Positions 12,201-22,618 of a stretch of 64,000 nt of DNA are shown one piece after another. Position 1 is the stretch's first letter. Each line of letters starts with the position of its first letter. The notes beneath the pieces were generated by a model. That model saw only the letters and a program-made list of their open reading frames with translations. It did no database searches and had not been told where the DNA came from. The stretch comes from Himantopus leucocephalus (taxonomy: Eukaryota > Chordata > Aves > Charadriiformes > Recurvirostridae): assembly GCA_003993805.1 (NCBI GenBank), contig RSEF01000001.1, positions 203,456,770-203,520,769 of the forward strand. The letters run 5' to 3'. A program made the position numbers and the translations under genes.

Positions 12201-15200
12201 ATTGCTTGTTACTTGGGAGAAGAGATTGACCCCCACCTCTCTACAACCTCCTTTCAGGCGGCTGTAAAGAGCAATAAGGTCTCCCCTCAGCCTTCTTTTC
12301 TCCAGGCTATACAACCCCAGTTCCCTCAGCCACTCATCATAACACTTGTGCTCTAGAACCCTCACCATTTTCATTGCCCTTCTCTGGACACTCCAGAACC
12401 TCAATATTTTGTTTAGGTAAACAGCTGCAAACAAATTTAAGATACTCTTATGGAGTATTAATACTGATACTAGAGTACAGTGGCAGAAGTGAGGCTTCCC
12501 CACCTGACAAACAATACATATATTAAATGCTTGCCTTCTAGAATTATGCAAATATTTGCAGTCATGGAGAACGCTTACACTTGTATGGAAGCCTACTTTG
12601 ATGAAGACATTCTGGTTACATTGGTCAGGAAATCTCACAGACTAGTGGTGTAGGCTTATTTCACTCTCATTGAGCCTCTATCTGCTGCTAACCTATCCTT
12701 CAGGCACTCTGTATGGAATACTACTGAGCTTTGCTATATGTATTTCTGTAGTTATTCCTACACATATTTTATTGAAGGGGAAGATGAGAAACGTGAGCCT
12801 GAACTTCAGTTTTAAGTCTGGCATAATCCCTCTTTCTTTTGTTAATATCTTCAGTTCCAGAAAACTAGCTAATAAATCTTGATTATTTTATCTTATTTTT
12901 TTTAAGAGGCCTGCTCCTGTATAAAAATGTCTGATGCAGAAGTGTGTGCATCACAGTTAAACTTCACAGACTTCATATTCCTTCCATTTGACTTAGCATC
13001 ACGCCCACAGTACTTACCAAATATCTTTCTGAAGCTTTTGTTAAGGATGGAATATGTTTTGGTTTTTCCTTGTGTGGAGGATTGCTTTATTTAAACTTGA
13101 TTGAAACAAAATCGTGAGTAATTTATATAGTTGTTCTCTAGATCAGGTTTTGTGGTAAATGAACACAGTTGTTCTGTTCAGTCTGTGTAATTCACTAGAG
13201 TTTTGCTGAATGCCAGTCTAAAGTAGAAGTATCTTTAGGGGTAGGAAGGACCCCTAAAATCTAGGGAGATATGCAAAACTTACTCTTCAGACCCCTGTAG
13301 AAATGTGCCATCAGTGGGGTGATCAGGAAGGAAATGCTATGAAAATGGCTTAAAGCTTAAAATGAGGAAAATGCTGTTTTAACTTCTGTGTACCAGCTTC
13401 CTCTGGATGTGCTGAATTAAACGTTCTCAGGAATGTGATACCTATGTCCCTATTCTTTCAAGAGCCATTGTAACTAGGACTGTCCTCAGTTTTATTTATA
13501 ACAAACAACTGTTACTCATTCTTCAGCGTATATCCTCCTGCTAGGCTCTTTGTCTATCTTTCTGATTTCCTTCAGAATCTAACAATTCCATTTGCGAGCA
13601 TAATGTAAGACACAATCCTTCCAACATCCTTTTGTAATGGGGCTACACCATGGACTGTGCTAGGGGGATTTACAGTCTATTCTTCATCTTGGATTCAGCT
13701 GTTTTTTAAATATCTTGCACGCAGTGGAACAAAACTTTCCTGAAATAGTTTTCTTCTGTGTGGAAATGACTATGCTCCCCTGGTGGGCAGACTGCCCATC
13801 TATACAACACTGATGGAAGAATCTTCACATACACTAAATTTGTGGCTGTGGTATTAAATATAAAGTCCAGTTTTTATATATTCAAAACCACAGTATTACA
13901 TGTCAGAAGAAACTGATAAGCAAAAAGGTTTTGCATGTGTCAAGACACAGCGTTTCTGCAGGAAATATTTGAGAAAGAGGCTCAATAATAGCTGCTGTGG
14001 TCTGCTGCATTTACTTTGATGATGGAAGTGTGTTAACTACAGGGTTTTTTTGTGGGTTATGTGGAGTATGTCTAGGGGGGATAGGTTTGTTTGGTTTGGT
14101 TAGCTGTTAAAACAAACCTCTGCCCCCAGCACACTGTGCTTCAGTTTGCAGGTTCTAGTCACCTCTTGGCATGCCTGAGGCATTACTAGTAGTGATTGCT
14201 AGTGCGTTTATGGTGGGATCCTTATAGGCAAAACTATCTTGAATGATAGTTATTGTGAAGTAGCTAAACATCTTAGTGGTACCATAAATCATCTTTGACC
14301 TTCTTAGGGACCATCAGGGACTGGAAACTATTTTTTTTGGCATATAAGTGTCAATGCAATTTCTTTATTTCATCACTACGTATTATAAAAATGTCTGTCC
14401 TAATTCACAGAAATGGCAAGTAATTCTTTGGGCTCAACATACGTGTCCTTATCACTGCCTTGGTTTATAAAAAAACAAAAATCCATCTAGAAGAGGGTGA
14501 TACCAGCAGTGAAATACATCTTCCAAACTGAAAATTCTGATCAAAAGCAGATTTTGACAGCAGTATCTGGGTGAAAACAAACTGAGGGCTAGAAGTTTGT
14601 GCTTTAAACCATAAGCTACAAAATGTAGGGGTGAGCAGCCATGAATAGTGCCTCTAGACACTGCCTTGTCCGTCCAATCCCTTCCCTGCAGATGTTTGAC
14701 TTTCCAGATATTTGAACATTTTTAGTTTCTTTCTTTTACCGTAGAGTGCTGGATGTGTTTTTGCACTGTTGTGATTGAACAGGTGTATGGAACCACTGGT
14801 CTAGAGACAGCGTGAGCTAGCTGAAAGGATCAAGTAGTTCTCAGTTGACTTCCTCCATGTGGTAGTCCTTGCAGAAACAGAACTCCTGCCTAACAGTGCT
14901 CTCTCTTTCAAAGACCAGGGAAAACTAACATAGCCTTTGCTGCTTTTACTGGTATTTACAGGCTAACTTTTAAAATTAGGTCTTGTATCCAGAGTTTTCT
15001 TGATGTTTTGTTACCTTGTTGTGCCATGGTTTGCTAGCTCTTTTTCTAGATGACAAAGATCTATAGACTTTAGAAGAGGTGCTGCAATACTTATTTGGAA
15101 GCCTATCTGTGTTACAGCATTCAGCAGCAACTGGCATTATGACTCCTCATAGGAAGAGCCATGGGGAGTATACAAAAACTTGTATGGCTGAAAGCTGAGA

Positions 15201-18200
15201 AACGTACAGATACAGAAAGGTCTGTGTGGCAGTGGTTTAAGAGTTTATAGCCTTTGTTACATCAGGGGACTTGACTGAACAGGAAACTGCGTCGCAGAAT
15301 GACTTAGTGAATTTTGTTCTCTGTTTTCCCTATTGACTCTCTTCCTCCCATACTCAAAGGTAAAGATTATCTTGCAGCTGCTCTATGAATATCCTCACTG
15401 ATAACTTTCAGCTATAGAGGCTTTTGATTTTCATTTGGGGCCCACTAGCTTGGTAGAAAGTAGGCTTCCTCTGTGGCAGGGGCAGGTGCTCTTGTAGATG
15501 ACTACCTTGGGTTTCTCTCTTAGAATCACACATAACTGAAGCTGTATCAGCCAATGAATTTTTTTTTTTTGCCAGGAGTTTATCATGTTCGGACAGTTAT
15601 GCAACTATGTAAGTTGCTCATCAAAATCATACAAGAACCAGAATTCTGGATGAAGCACACTTCGTAGTACCCCTCTCTTAGCCATTTCAGTGGTGGTTTC
15701 CTGGAAGATTTCTAATCAACTTACAGCATAGGGCATTAGAAACAATATACAATTATTCTTCTTTCTCAGTTGCAGGGTATAGGTAGCTGCAGCTGCTCAA
15801 GGCTTGCTAACTCTTGGTTTCTTTCAGTCAGTGGCACAAAGGGTTTGTCTGTCAATGACTTTTTGTCTGGTTTGGAGAATTCTGGATGGTTGCGTCATAT
15901 CAAAGCTGTGTTGGATGCTGCTGTCTTCCTAGTCAAGGTAAATTCTGTGCTGCTGCTTTGTTTGATGGCAAGTTGGCTGGCTACTGGGCAAAATTATGCT
16001 TAATGTTATGTAATGTGTAAAATTCTGCAATTTTTTTGGAAGTAGATGCTTAGTATATGCTGATACATCTGGTATGCTGTTTTAAGTATTCCATGTTTCT
16101 TTGTAACTGGAGATATTTAATATGCCAGGTAATGTTTTGGGATTTTTTGAATGCTGTTTGGTCACTGTATTGGGAGATGAAGGGATTCTTATGCTCCCTG
16201 GTTCTTTTAGGTATTTATGAAAGGTGTAACCAGTTTGGATGTGGATGGAACAAACTATTATTTATTGTATCCTGAAAAACAGAATTCCTGGGGCACTAAT
16301 TGCAGAGAAACCAAATTGACTATGCTGACTTCATCTGGCAAGGAAATGTGACTCTTTGTGAAGAATTCAGAGGAACAATTGCCTTTGCCAGGCACTTATG
16401 AAGCCAAGGGCTTGACCTGAGGGGGGGGGTGGGTGAAGAAAAAGCCTGGATCTTTGTTTTTACTAGGTGAAATAACAAGGAGTTAGCTTTAGGTAAAAGC
16501 GGATGATTTTCCTGAAGATAACCCTTAAAAATATTTGGACTAACAGGATTTAATTCTTAGCTGAAGCTAATAAGAATTTTCTAGCCCTTAACTTTTATGT
16601 AGTATTATGATAAACAAGTATGTATCTTTTAATAGTGTGTTTGTGTTGTTTGGGTTTTTTAACCTGTGTAGTCTACTTTCTTAGTATGCATTGCAAGGAG
16701 ATTTCATAAGCTTAGCTTTATAAGGGATAGAAAGAGAACTGGGAACCTCTGTAGATGTTCTTGTTGCCTTGTGCAAAGGTGGTAGTGGAATTTCTTTTCT
16801 TGGTAAGGAATTTCCTATGCTTCCATGGGGAGAAATTCCTAGCTTTCTGATAGTATCAAATCCTTTCCTCATAATAAACGTTTTTCTGGCTTTGTTAAAT
16901 AAAACAGTCTATGCTGTGAGTTTGGGATAAATGTGGCTTTTGTATTTATATACTAAATTTGGCTTCTGTCCAGAATAGAACACTTACTACGAAACAACTG
17001 TGTTTCACAGGCAATAGCGGTTGAGAGCGCGAGTGTATTAGTGCACTGCTCAGATGGCTGGGATAGGACTTCCCAAGTTTGTTCCCTTGGAGCTCTTTTG
17101 CTAGATTCCTATTACAGAACAATCAAAGGATTCATGGTAAGCTACCTGTTGTGTTGCTGAGTTTTTCCTTGGTAAACAAAGGATGTAAAATGTTTGAGTG
17201 TGAAAGTGAGCAGTGTAAACACACTGATGCTTGCTTTTTGTAGTTACAAATAAAAGACTTGCAGGATACGGATACATCGTTCTTTTAGAAATACTTTGCT
17301 ACTGGGGAGAACCATTTATTTAAACTCTAAAAAAAACTGAAATACAAGTAGTGGATTGCTTTACGCACCCTGTGGAAATGTTGCAATGACTGCCTTTTGC
17401 ATCCAAAAAAGTCCATTGCCTATGAAATATAAGAATTCCAAAGTGCTTATGGGAGATAGTAAATGTATGAAATTACAGCAGCCCTGTGCTTTTATGACTT
17501 GTCCCAAAGTCAGCATTATTAAAATCTAAAAATGACAACTCCCCCAGTGACAGAGACCTGAAGATATTTAAGCAATCTAAACTTCTTCATCTTTCTACAG
17601 AGAGGAAGAAGAATTTCAGTATGATTATTGCAAATTTTAGAGTAGGAAAATCGAGAGTGTTCTGCAGTGGCAATACAAGGTGCTATGGGAACTCCTGAAA
17701 AGTAGTACATAAAATTAGTTCCATGTATTGGTTAGAACTAACTGCCACAAATATTACAAGCAACAAACGTGAAGTTGAGGAGGAATTAGAAGAGGATTAA
17801 TTTCTTGTGAATAGTGAGGATGTGTGTAATCTTTAGGGAAGTAATTTCATCTTTGTTTTTTTTGTCCTCACTGTCAATTAGATTTCTTGGAAAACTTCTG
17901 CAATGGGCAGAACACCTTTTGGTGCTTGGTACTGTGACTGAAGTGATAAAACAAGCTAGTGTTGATATTAACAAACTCATTGCTGTGAAATGTTAAAGAC
18001 TATGTTGTGTGGCTTTATGTAAACTATGATAGCAGAAGTGCAATACTAAAATTTTTTCCTATACTTTGCAATTCTCTTGCAAGTTGGTTGATAATCTATT
18101 TGTGAAGTCATACAATATTAGTATGCTTAAAGCGAGCCTGCCTTAACAGCAGTTAACTAAACTGCTAAACTTTTTACGAGTTTTAGAAATGTGCTTTGAG

Positions 18201-21200
18201 AATCTCTTGTGAAAGACTTCCAAGAAAATAAAGGAACTACAAAGTGACAAATAGTCACTCCTACTGTAGTTTATTTGACTCAAATTTAAAATACAATATA
18301 TCAATAACCTGTGGGGTTAATACTATAGATGTAAGACTGAGTAACATTTTGAGATTTTGTTTGTTTTTACCCTTAGGTCTTGATTGAGAAAGATTGGATC
18401 TCTTTTGGACACAAGTTCTCTGACAGGTAGTTCACTCTTCCAATCCATAAAATTCATACAGTGAGGTGAACTAAGTATTCTTGAAAACAAAAGACAACTT
18501 GCAGATGTTAAGATACTGCAATGTTGCTAGAAATGTTGCAAGGAGTAAGCTATTTTCAGTAGACAATGCACTTTGTGTATTGCTATTTATAAATCAATTA
18601 TCCAATAGGTATTCAAATATTATAGACATAAATTTCTAGTACTACTGGTGCCTCACTCAGATATTGATAATTGCAGCTAGATCTGCGTGTATGCACAGGC
18701 AGTGCAAAACCAATATAAAGCTACGTCCTAGCTATTTAGGCAATGTAAAACACTTAGTTTTGAAATTGTTAAAAATGAGTTTGCATTTATGTTTACCTCT
18801 AATGATGAAGTCAGTCTACCTTTAGAAGTCTTGTATGTTGTATGAGTTCTGTTTTTCCCTTTATCTGCCTATCAGCTATGGTAATAGCCTTGCTGCTATT
18901 TATTGCTTATTAACTTGCTTTTAGCTGGTGTACTCCAAATGTTGGCTATGGAACTAATAGACACAAAGGAACTTAACTGTCTTATTTTGCTCTTCTGTAC
19001 TGAATACAGATGTGATTACTTACAAGTCAGAAAAATAGGTTAAATATAGAGTTATTTCTATTCAGAAATTGCCCCAGTTCTCAAAGTTAGGTGCTTAATC
19101 TCCAAACCAAAGCTAGTGTCAAATTAATGTGCTGCTGTTTAAAAACAAGTGCAACTATGACTTTTTTGATTTAAACCAATTTCAATCTGTTCTGATTCCA
19201 TAATCTTTTTCAGGTGTGGTCAGTTGGATGGTGATCCAAAAGAGATCTCACCAGTGTTCACCCAGTTTTTAGAAAGTGTGTGGAATCTGACTGAGCAGTT
19301 TCCGCAAGCCTTTGAGTACAATGAAGCTTTCCTCCTTCAGATCCATGAACATGTCCATTCGTGCCAATTTGGTAACTTCCTTGGAAACTGCCAAAAAGAG
19401 CGAGAAGAACTAAAGTAAGCAGATATATTGTAACGTCTTTTGTTTATTCTGGGAGACAAAGAACTCCTGTGACTCTTCTTCATTTTATTCCCTGAATAGA
19501 AATAGAGACAGGACTGGGAGTACTGAAAATTATGTGGACCTACATCAGGGAACAGCGGTGCTTCTCATGCTTTTGCACACTGAAGATAGTCTTTCTAATT
19601 CTGGGAGAAAATCCCATACTTATTTTTCATAGGGAAAGTTAAGGCTTCTTTCTCCCTCTCTGCCCCATCATCCCCACCCCCCCAAAAAAAAAAAAAAAAA
19701 NGGAAAAGGGTAAGCTTAAGTTTGGAAGCATCATCTCATGACCTCCCCCCAGTCTATTTTTAGGTAACCTTAAAATTTTTGCCTGTTCAAGGCTAATTAC
19801 TGTCAGAAGTATTAATAGAATGTCTCCTAATGCTTTCAGTTAGAAAACTTCTTTAAAGTTTTCATCAGTTCATCTTTGTCTCAAGCTGTACTTTAAAAGC
19901 CTTTATTGCAACTAGGGTAAACTTGCACAGCATAAGCACTAGTACTTCTAAAACTGTTATTCTGTTCAACATTAGCATATGCCAGGAAGAAGTTAATTTT
20001 ACTAAAAGCTTTTAATTTAAGATTTATAAGTATTTGTAGTAACTTATTTTTAAAAAGTGAAGATGTATTTATTATATTGAGTTGAACAGCTTCTGTTTTC
20101 TTGCCTGCAATCAGTGTCTTGACCGTGATCTCTTCTTGCCTTAAGATTAAAAGAGAAGACATATTCCTTGTGGCCGTTTCTTCTGGATGAACAAAAGAAA
20201 TATCGGAATCCTCTTTATAATCCAGACTTTTCTCCAGGACTAACTCTTTTGGAGCCTAATACAGTATCATTCAATTTTAAGTAAGTTTGAATTATATACA
20301 GCCTCTTTTCTTTGATTCTTTATCCTGCATAGTTAAAACTGTCTGTTACATGCAGGTTTTGGAGAAATATGTACCATCAGTTTGACCGAAGTATGCATCC
20401 CAGGCAATCTGTGTTCAATCTTATAATGAACATGAGTGAACAAAATAAGCAACTGGAGGAAGAAATTAAAGAACTGGAAGCTGTAAGTATTGCAAAATAA
20501 ATGTACTTACTTGTGACTTGTTCTTCAAATTCACGCTTATAGTCTAATAATGCTGCTAGCTTTCATACGAATGTCACTACTGTATGTCCTAGGGCTTGTT
20601 CTATGTAACGTTGACTGACTTTCACTGTATGGTTCTATGCTGAATGCCAGATTATGCAGCCAATGTTCTGCTCTTAAACACAATTTATCGTGCCTTACTG
20701 ATGAACTATATTATGTAAAAGTGCTCCTACTACCGAAGCATTACTGAAGATGGCTTAATATAGGTTAAATTTATGTTAAACTTATCTTAGATGAGAAGGT
20801 ACCCATTTTAGCTACAGCTGTGTTGCTAAACCAAGGAGACTGAAAATGTTTTATTTCCATTATAGCCACTGAAATGGAAGCAGTAAGTATTGTCCTTCTC
20901 TTAACTTCATATGCAGGTGCATGCTATTGTAAGTCACCATAATTATGGGGCATATACATCATACTGCTTATTTGAAGATGGGTAAATACAGAGATCAGTT
21001 TTCTATAAATGTCTTCTAATAGGTTGCTACAGTAAACAACTAGGAAAGATTGAGCAATGTATCTCACTTTATTCTATTATGGCTTAATGAGTAGCATTTA
21101 ATTGATACTTCATTCTGGTCAGTTAAGGTGCTGAAACTTCAGAACAATAAGTTTTAAAAAATGTAAAAGTTCTCTAATTATCGGTTTTACTTTTTTTTTT

Positions 21201-22618
21201 GTGTGGCTAGAAATAGTAACATTTAACTTCTGTATGTTATTTTGGGGTATGGGAGAGGGAAGTACAGCTTTTCCAAGAGGAAAGATTTTTATTAAACTGA
21301 TCCTACCATAACATAGTGAATTCAGGTCACTTAATCAACTGTTTCAAATCTTAATTGTGTATTTAAAAGTTCTTATACAATTGAAGAAGCAAGATGAAAA
21401 CTGAAGGTGAAGCAAGCAGAAGAATAAGCAAGATGAAAATTCAAAACTGAGATCTCACTTCACCAGAACCTTGTTCCGTGGTGTTGAGTGAGAAATGCGG
21501 GCTTGGGTGAAGTTGAGTGATGAAGAGATGGAGTTGTCTGAAATCTTGATGTAGACTTTCTTACTGCTGTTTCTGTCTTCAAAAAGTTGGTGTCAGGAGG
21601 CACTAAAGTCTTCTGGGCTCAGTCTAGGTTTTGATAGAGCACAAACACATCAACAGCAAATATCAGTTCAGTTAACTAGTTCAAGCTAACAGTTACTGGG
21701 TGAGATTTGTTTGAATTTAAAAAAAAAAAAGCAAAACACCTTGATCCAAATCTTTCTTCTCCTCTTGCTCAGTGCTTCTAGGATAGGTCCTTTCCTCCAG
21801 TCCTGCTTTCTAGTTCACATCTTATAGTGTATTCCTGCATTTGAACAAACTATTAGCATTTTTCAGATACAGAGGAAAAGTCTTTTAGAAGGCTTTTAGG
21901 AAGGACATAAGGTCTTAGGTACAAAATTACTTTTTGTCTTTGAGACTCGTGGTCTACTACAAGTTCACTGCTTGCTAATAGTATCAAGGCCTGTCTTCCT
22001 TTGCCTGTACTTCAGAAAGTATTCCCATCTTGATAGCAACCAAACAAGGGGTAAGCCTGGAAGAACCTCTCTTTCTCTACAGACACTGACAGGCAACCTT
22101 TCTGCCTTCTGCTCAGCTGCAAATTTTAAGCATACCGTGCTTGTAGCATCTGCTGTCGACTGTGGGGGGAAAAATACTGTCTTATCCAATGGCCTAAATG
22201 TAATAATACTGTTACATATCTAACCTAGGGTATGTAATAGAGGGTTCTGCAGATGCTGAGTTGGCTAGCAAAAGAAGTGGTTTCACTTCCTTTCAAAGCA
22301 GAGTATTATCAGCAAAGCAGCGATGCTCACTGTTAGTAACTATCTTCTATATTTCAGAAGATAAAACGGAGAAATGGGCAGTCAGATGCAGTCCTTGTGA
22401 AGGAACATCAGCAGTCTGCTCATCCTGCACCCACAGCACTGAAAACCCCGCCATGCTACAAGAAGGAGCAGCCACTGATCCCTGTGAATGATGCTGTAAG
22501 AACTATAGAGGGCAGCAACACAGCAGACAATCGCTACAGTGAATTCGTGGAAGAGTTCTCGAAAGCTGAGCCTGCTGTTGTCAGCTTGGAGTATGGAGTG
22601 GCCAGGATGACCTGCTAA
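184..22618 (+). CDS. MTMR6: MTMR6, myotubularin-related phosphatase 6 (14 coding exons)
   Basis: Joined exons 184-207, 4773-4889, 6872-7034, 8050-8207, 8959-9087, 9959-10093, 11247-11379, 15828-15937, 17011-17136, 18377-18426, 19214-19414, 20146-20280, 20356-20482 and 22358-22618 give one uninterrupted 622-residue frame; the human protein is 621. The order is PH-GRAM domain (about 1-101), myotubularin phosphatase domain (about 124-499) with catalytic CSDGWDR at 336-342, and coiled coil (about 515-545). It lacks the FYVE domain of MTMR3/4. As known for the family, it removes the 3-phosphate from PI3P and PI(3,5)P2 on endosomal and perinuclear membranes and pairs with inactive MTMR9 through the coiled coil. 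The start ATG has G at -3 and G at +4. All introns are GT-AG and all exon phases agree. MTMR7 and MTMR8 are the closest paralogues; the MEHIRTTK start and the [12 protein letters not shown] end identify MTMR6. Confidence 0.97.
208..4772 (+). other. MTMR6: MTMR6 intron 1
   Basis: GTACCC donor and CTTTTCTTACAG acceptor. The first 330 bp are GC-rich and include two G14 runs separated by one N (253-281); the rest is AT-rich. It contains the 3912-4169 duplicated segment with a single N at 4040. I recognise no gene or transposon in it. Confidence 0.85.
3912..4169. repeat. N-joined tandem copy (assembly overlap) in intron 1
   Basis: 3912-4039 and 4042-4169 are 128-bp copies at an offset of 130, with 5 mismatches by eye. 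The first copy stops exactly at the single N at 4040. This is what two overlapping contig ends look like when a scaffolder places them side by side with a one-base gap. It lies wholly inside an intron, so the MTMR6 frame is unaffected. Confidence 0.85.
4773..4889 (+). CDS. MTMR6: MTMR6 coding exon 2 (PH-GRAM)
   Basis: Encodes residues 9-47, starting [10 protein letters not shown] and ending SSQRETW, phase 0 at both ends. It is the first half of the PH-GRAM phosphoinositide-binding domain; [15 protein letters not shown] is the conserved GRAM core. The acceptor has a strong C/T tract and the donor is GTAAGG. Confidence 0.96.
4890..6871 (+). other. MTMR6: MTMR6 intron 2
   Basis: GTAAGG donor and TATGCCACAG acceptor. 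AT-rich, with a T run near 5652-5665. The 135-codon open frame at 5734-6141 has no recognisable domain or splice context, and I treat it as chance. No transposon is recognised. Confidence 0.85.
6872..7034 (+). CDS. MTMR6: MTMR6 coding exon 3 (PH-GRAM)
   Basis: Encodes residues 48-101 plus the first base of codon 102. It starts [12 protein letters not shown] and includes [10 protein letters not shown] and [14 protein letters not shown], completing the PH-GRAM domain. It ends in phase 1 at GTAATA. A perfect G-quadruplex motif begins 53 nt past the exon end. Confidence 0.96.
7035..8049 (+). other. MTMR6: MTMR6 intron 3
   Basis: GTAATA donor and TGCCTTTTAG acceptor. Apart from the G-rich tract at 7087-7110, it is AT-rich single-copy-looking sequence with no recognised gene or repeat. 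Confidence 0.85.
8050..8207 (+). CDS. MTMR6: MTMR6 coding exon 4
   Basis: Completes codon 102 and runs to residue 154 ([13 protein letters not shown] ... SDANRDYK), ending in phase 0 at GTAAGT. This is the linker from the PH-GRAM domain into the phosphatase domain; [17 protein letters not shown] is the conserved entry segment. Confidence 0.96.
8208..8958 (+). other. MTMR6: MTMR6 intron 4
   Basis: Consensus GTAAGT donor and TGTCTTTCAG acceptor. No gene, RNA or transposon is recognised; the 64-codon frame at 8433-8627 is unremarkable. Confidence 0.85.
8959..9087 (+). CDS. MTMR6: MTMR6 coding exon 5 (phosphatase)
   Basis: Encodes residues 155-197, [12 protein letters not shown] to LSYYHKNKE, phase 0 at both ends. 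It includes the conserved [14 protein letters not shown] segment of myotubularin phosphatases. The donor GTATAG is a weak match to consensus. Confidence 0.96.
9088..9958 (+). other. MTMR6: MTMR6 intron 5
   Basis: GTATAG donor and TTCTGTGGTAG acceptor, with an imperfect pyrimidine tract. AT-rich; nothing else recognised. Confidence 0.85.
9959..10093 (+). CDS. MTMR6: MTMR6 coding exon 6 (phosphatase)
   Basis: Encodes residues 198-242, [13 protein letters not shown] to [10 protein letters not shown], phase 0 at both ends. It carries the family-typical RCSQPLSG segment and the YVMDTRPK strand. Confidence 0.96.
10094..11246 (+). other. MTMR6: MTMR6 intron 6
   Basis: GTATGT donor. The acceptor is CTCTTTTAAG, an AAG type, which is less common than CAG or TAG. 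No gene or transposon is recognised. Confidence 0.85.
11247..11379 (+). CDS. MTMR6: MTMR6 coding exon 7 (phosphatase)
   Basis: Encodes residues 243-286 plus the first base of codon 287, [16 protein letters not shown] to RSSLQKLLE. It carries the conserved NRAAGKGYE and GIENIHVMR motifs of active myotubularins. It ends in phase 1 at GTATGT. An overlapping 119-codon frame at 10990-11349 is a shadow in another frame. Confidence 0.96.
11380..15827 (+). other. MTMR6: MTMR6 intron 7
   Basis: GTATGT donor and TTTCTTTCAG acceptor. It hosts a minus-strand CR1 fragment (11944-12410), with a palindrome ACCACCTGGTGGT at 11928-11940 just outside the CR1 end. The remaining 4 kb is AT-rich, with no recognised exon or RNA gene. 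Confidence 0.85.
11944..12410 (-). mobile_element. CR1 LINE fragment, 5'-truncated (in MTMR6 intron 7)
   Basis: Read on the minus strand, the element ends in the avian CR1 3' terminus (complement of ATCATAGAATGG at 11945-11956) and encodes the C-terminus of the CR1 polymerase. Recognisable pieces include [32 protein letters not shown] and [12 protein letters not shown], followed by a stop. Homology fades near 12410, although the frame stays open by chance to 12638. CR1 copies are usually 5'-truncated like this. It is antisense to MTMR6 and should be removed with the intron. Confidence 0.92.
15828..15937 (+). CDS. MTMR6: MTMR6 coding exon 8 (phosphatase)
   Basis: Completes codon 287 (V) and runs to residue 323, [16 protein letters not shown] to DAAVFLVK, ending in phase 0 at GTAAAT. 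It contains the [14 protein letters not shown] helix that precedes the active-site loop. Confidence 0.96.
15938..17010 (+). other. MTMR6: MTMR6 intron 8
   Basis: GTAAAT donor and TGTTTCACAG acceptor. It contains a G10-T-GGG run near 16422-16435; otherwise AT-rich with no recognised gene or transposon. Confidence 0.85.
17011..17136 (+). CDS. MTMR6: MTMR6 coding exon 9 (catalytic loop)
   Basis: Encodes residues 324-365, [12 protein letters not shown] to YYRTIKGFM, phase 0 at both ends. It contains the CX5R phosphatase signature CSDGWDR: Cys336 is the nucleophile, Arg342 binds phosphate, and Asp338/Asp341 are the myotubularin-specific acid residues. All are intact, so the enzyme should be active, unlike MTMR9-type pseudophosphatases. 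Confidence 0.97.
17137..18376 (+). other. MTMR6: MTMR6 intron 9
   Basis: GTAAGC donor and TTTTTACCCTTAG acceptor. AT-rich; the short frames at 17519-17996 on both strands overlap each other and carry no domain. Nothing else is recognised. Confidence 0.85.
18377..18426 (+). CDS. MTMR6: MTMR6 coding exon 10 (50 nt)
   Basis: Encodes residues 366-381 plus two bases of codon 382, [16 protein letters not shown], ending in phase 2 at GTAGTT. The small size and a weak donor make this exon easy to miss in automated annotation. WISFGHKF is invariant in myotubularins, and the join to exon 11 restores Arg382. Confidence 0.95.
18427..19213 (+). other. MTMR6: MTMR6 intron 10
   Basis: GTAGTT donor and CTTTTTCAG acceptor. 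AT-rich and featureless by eye. Confidence 0.85.
19214..19414 (+). CDS. MTMR6: MTMR6 coding exon 11 (phosphatase)
   Basis: Completes Arg382 and runs to residue 448 plus two bases of codon 449, [15 protein letters not shown] to NCQKEREEL. It includes [16 protein letters not shown] and the [10 protein letters not shown] segment typical of the family. It ends in phase 2 at GTAAGC. Confidence 0.96.
19415..20145 (+). other. MTMR6: MTMR6 intron 11
   Basis: GTAAGC donor and CTTGCCTTAAG acceptor, again an AAG type. It contains an A17 run at 19684-19700 followed by a single N at 19701. No gene is recognised. Confidence 0.85.
20146..20280 (+). CDS. MTMR6: MTMR6 coding exon 12 (phosphatase end)
   Basis: Completes Lys449 and runs to residue 493 plus two bases of codon 494, [15 protein letters not shown] to [17 protein letters not shown] is a conserved landmark near the end of the phosphatase fold. 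It ends in phase 2 at a consensus GTAAGT. Confidence 0.96.
20281..20355 (+). other. MTMR6: MTMR6 intron 12 (75 bp)
   Basis: GTAAGT donor and TACATGCAG acceptor, only 75 bp long and near the minimum for vertebrate introns. Phase and protein homology both require its removal. Confidence 0.93.
20356..20482 (+). CDS. MTMR6: MTMR6 coding exon 13 (coiled-coil start)
   Basis: Completes Lys494 and encodes 495-536, [15 protein letters not shown] to EEIKELEA. The second half, from about 519, is a charged heptad-type coiled coil. In the family this is the interface for heterodimerising with MTMR9. It ends in phase 0 at GTAAGT. Confidence 0.96.
20483..22357 (+). other. MTMR6: MTMR6 intron 13
   Basis: GTAAGT donor. 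The acceptor is the tandem CAGAAG at 22355-22360, with a C/T-poor tract. It contains an A12 run near 21719-21730; nothing else is recognised. Confidence 0.85.
22358..22618 (+). CDS. MTMR6: MTMR6 coding exon 14 (C-terminus)
   Basis: Encodes residues 537-622 and the TAA stop at 22616-22618. It begins [12 protein letters not shown] (end of the coiled coil), passes through a variable linker, and ends in the conserved [20 protein letters not shown] and [12 protein letters not shown]. The conserved tail distinguishes MTMR6 from MTMR7 and MTMR8. Confidence 0.96.
   Translation, partial: KIKRRNGQSDAVLVKEHQQSAHPAPTALKTPPCYKKEQPLIPVNDAVRTIEGSNTADNRYSEFVEEFSKAEPAVVSLEYGVARMTC

Noticed and set aside
12021..12638. 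205-codon minus-strand open frame as a candidate host gene
   Set aside because: Its C-terminal part is CR1 polymerase and the rest is chance read-through past the truncation point.
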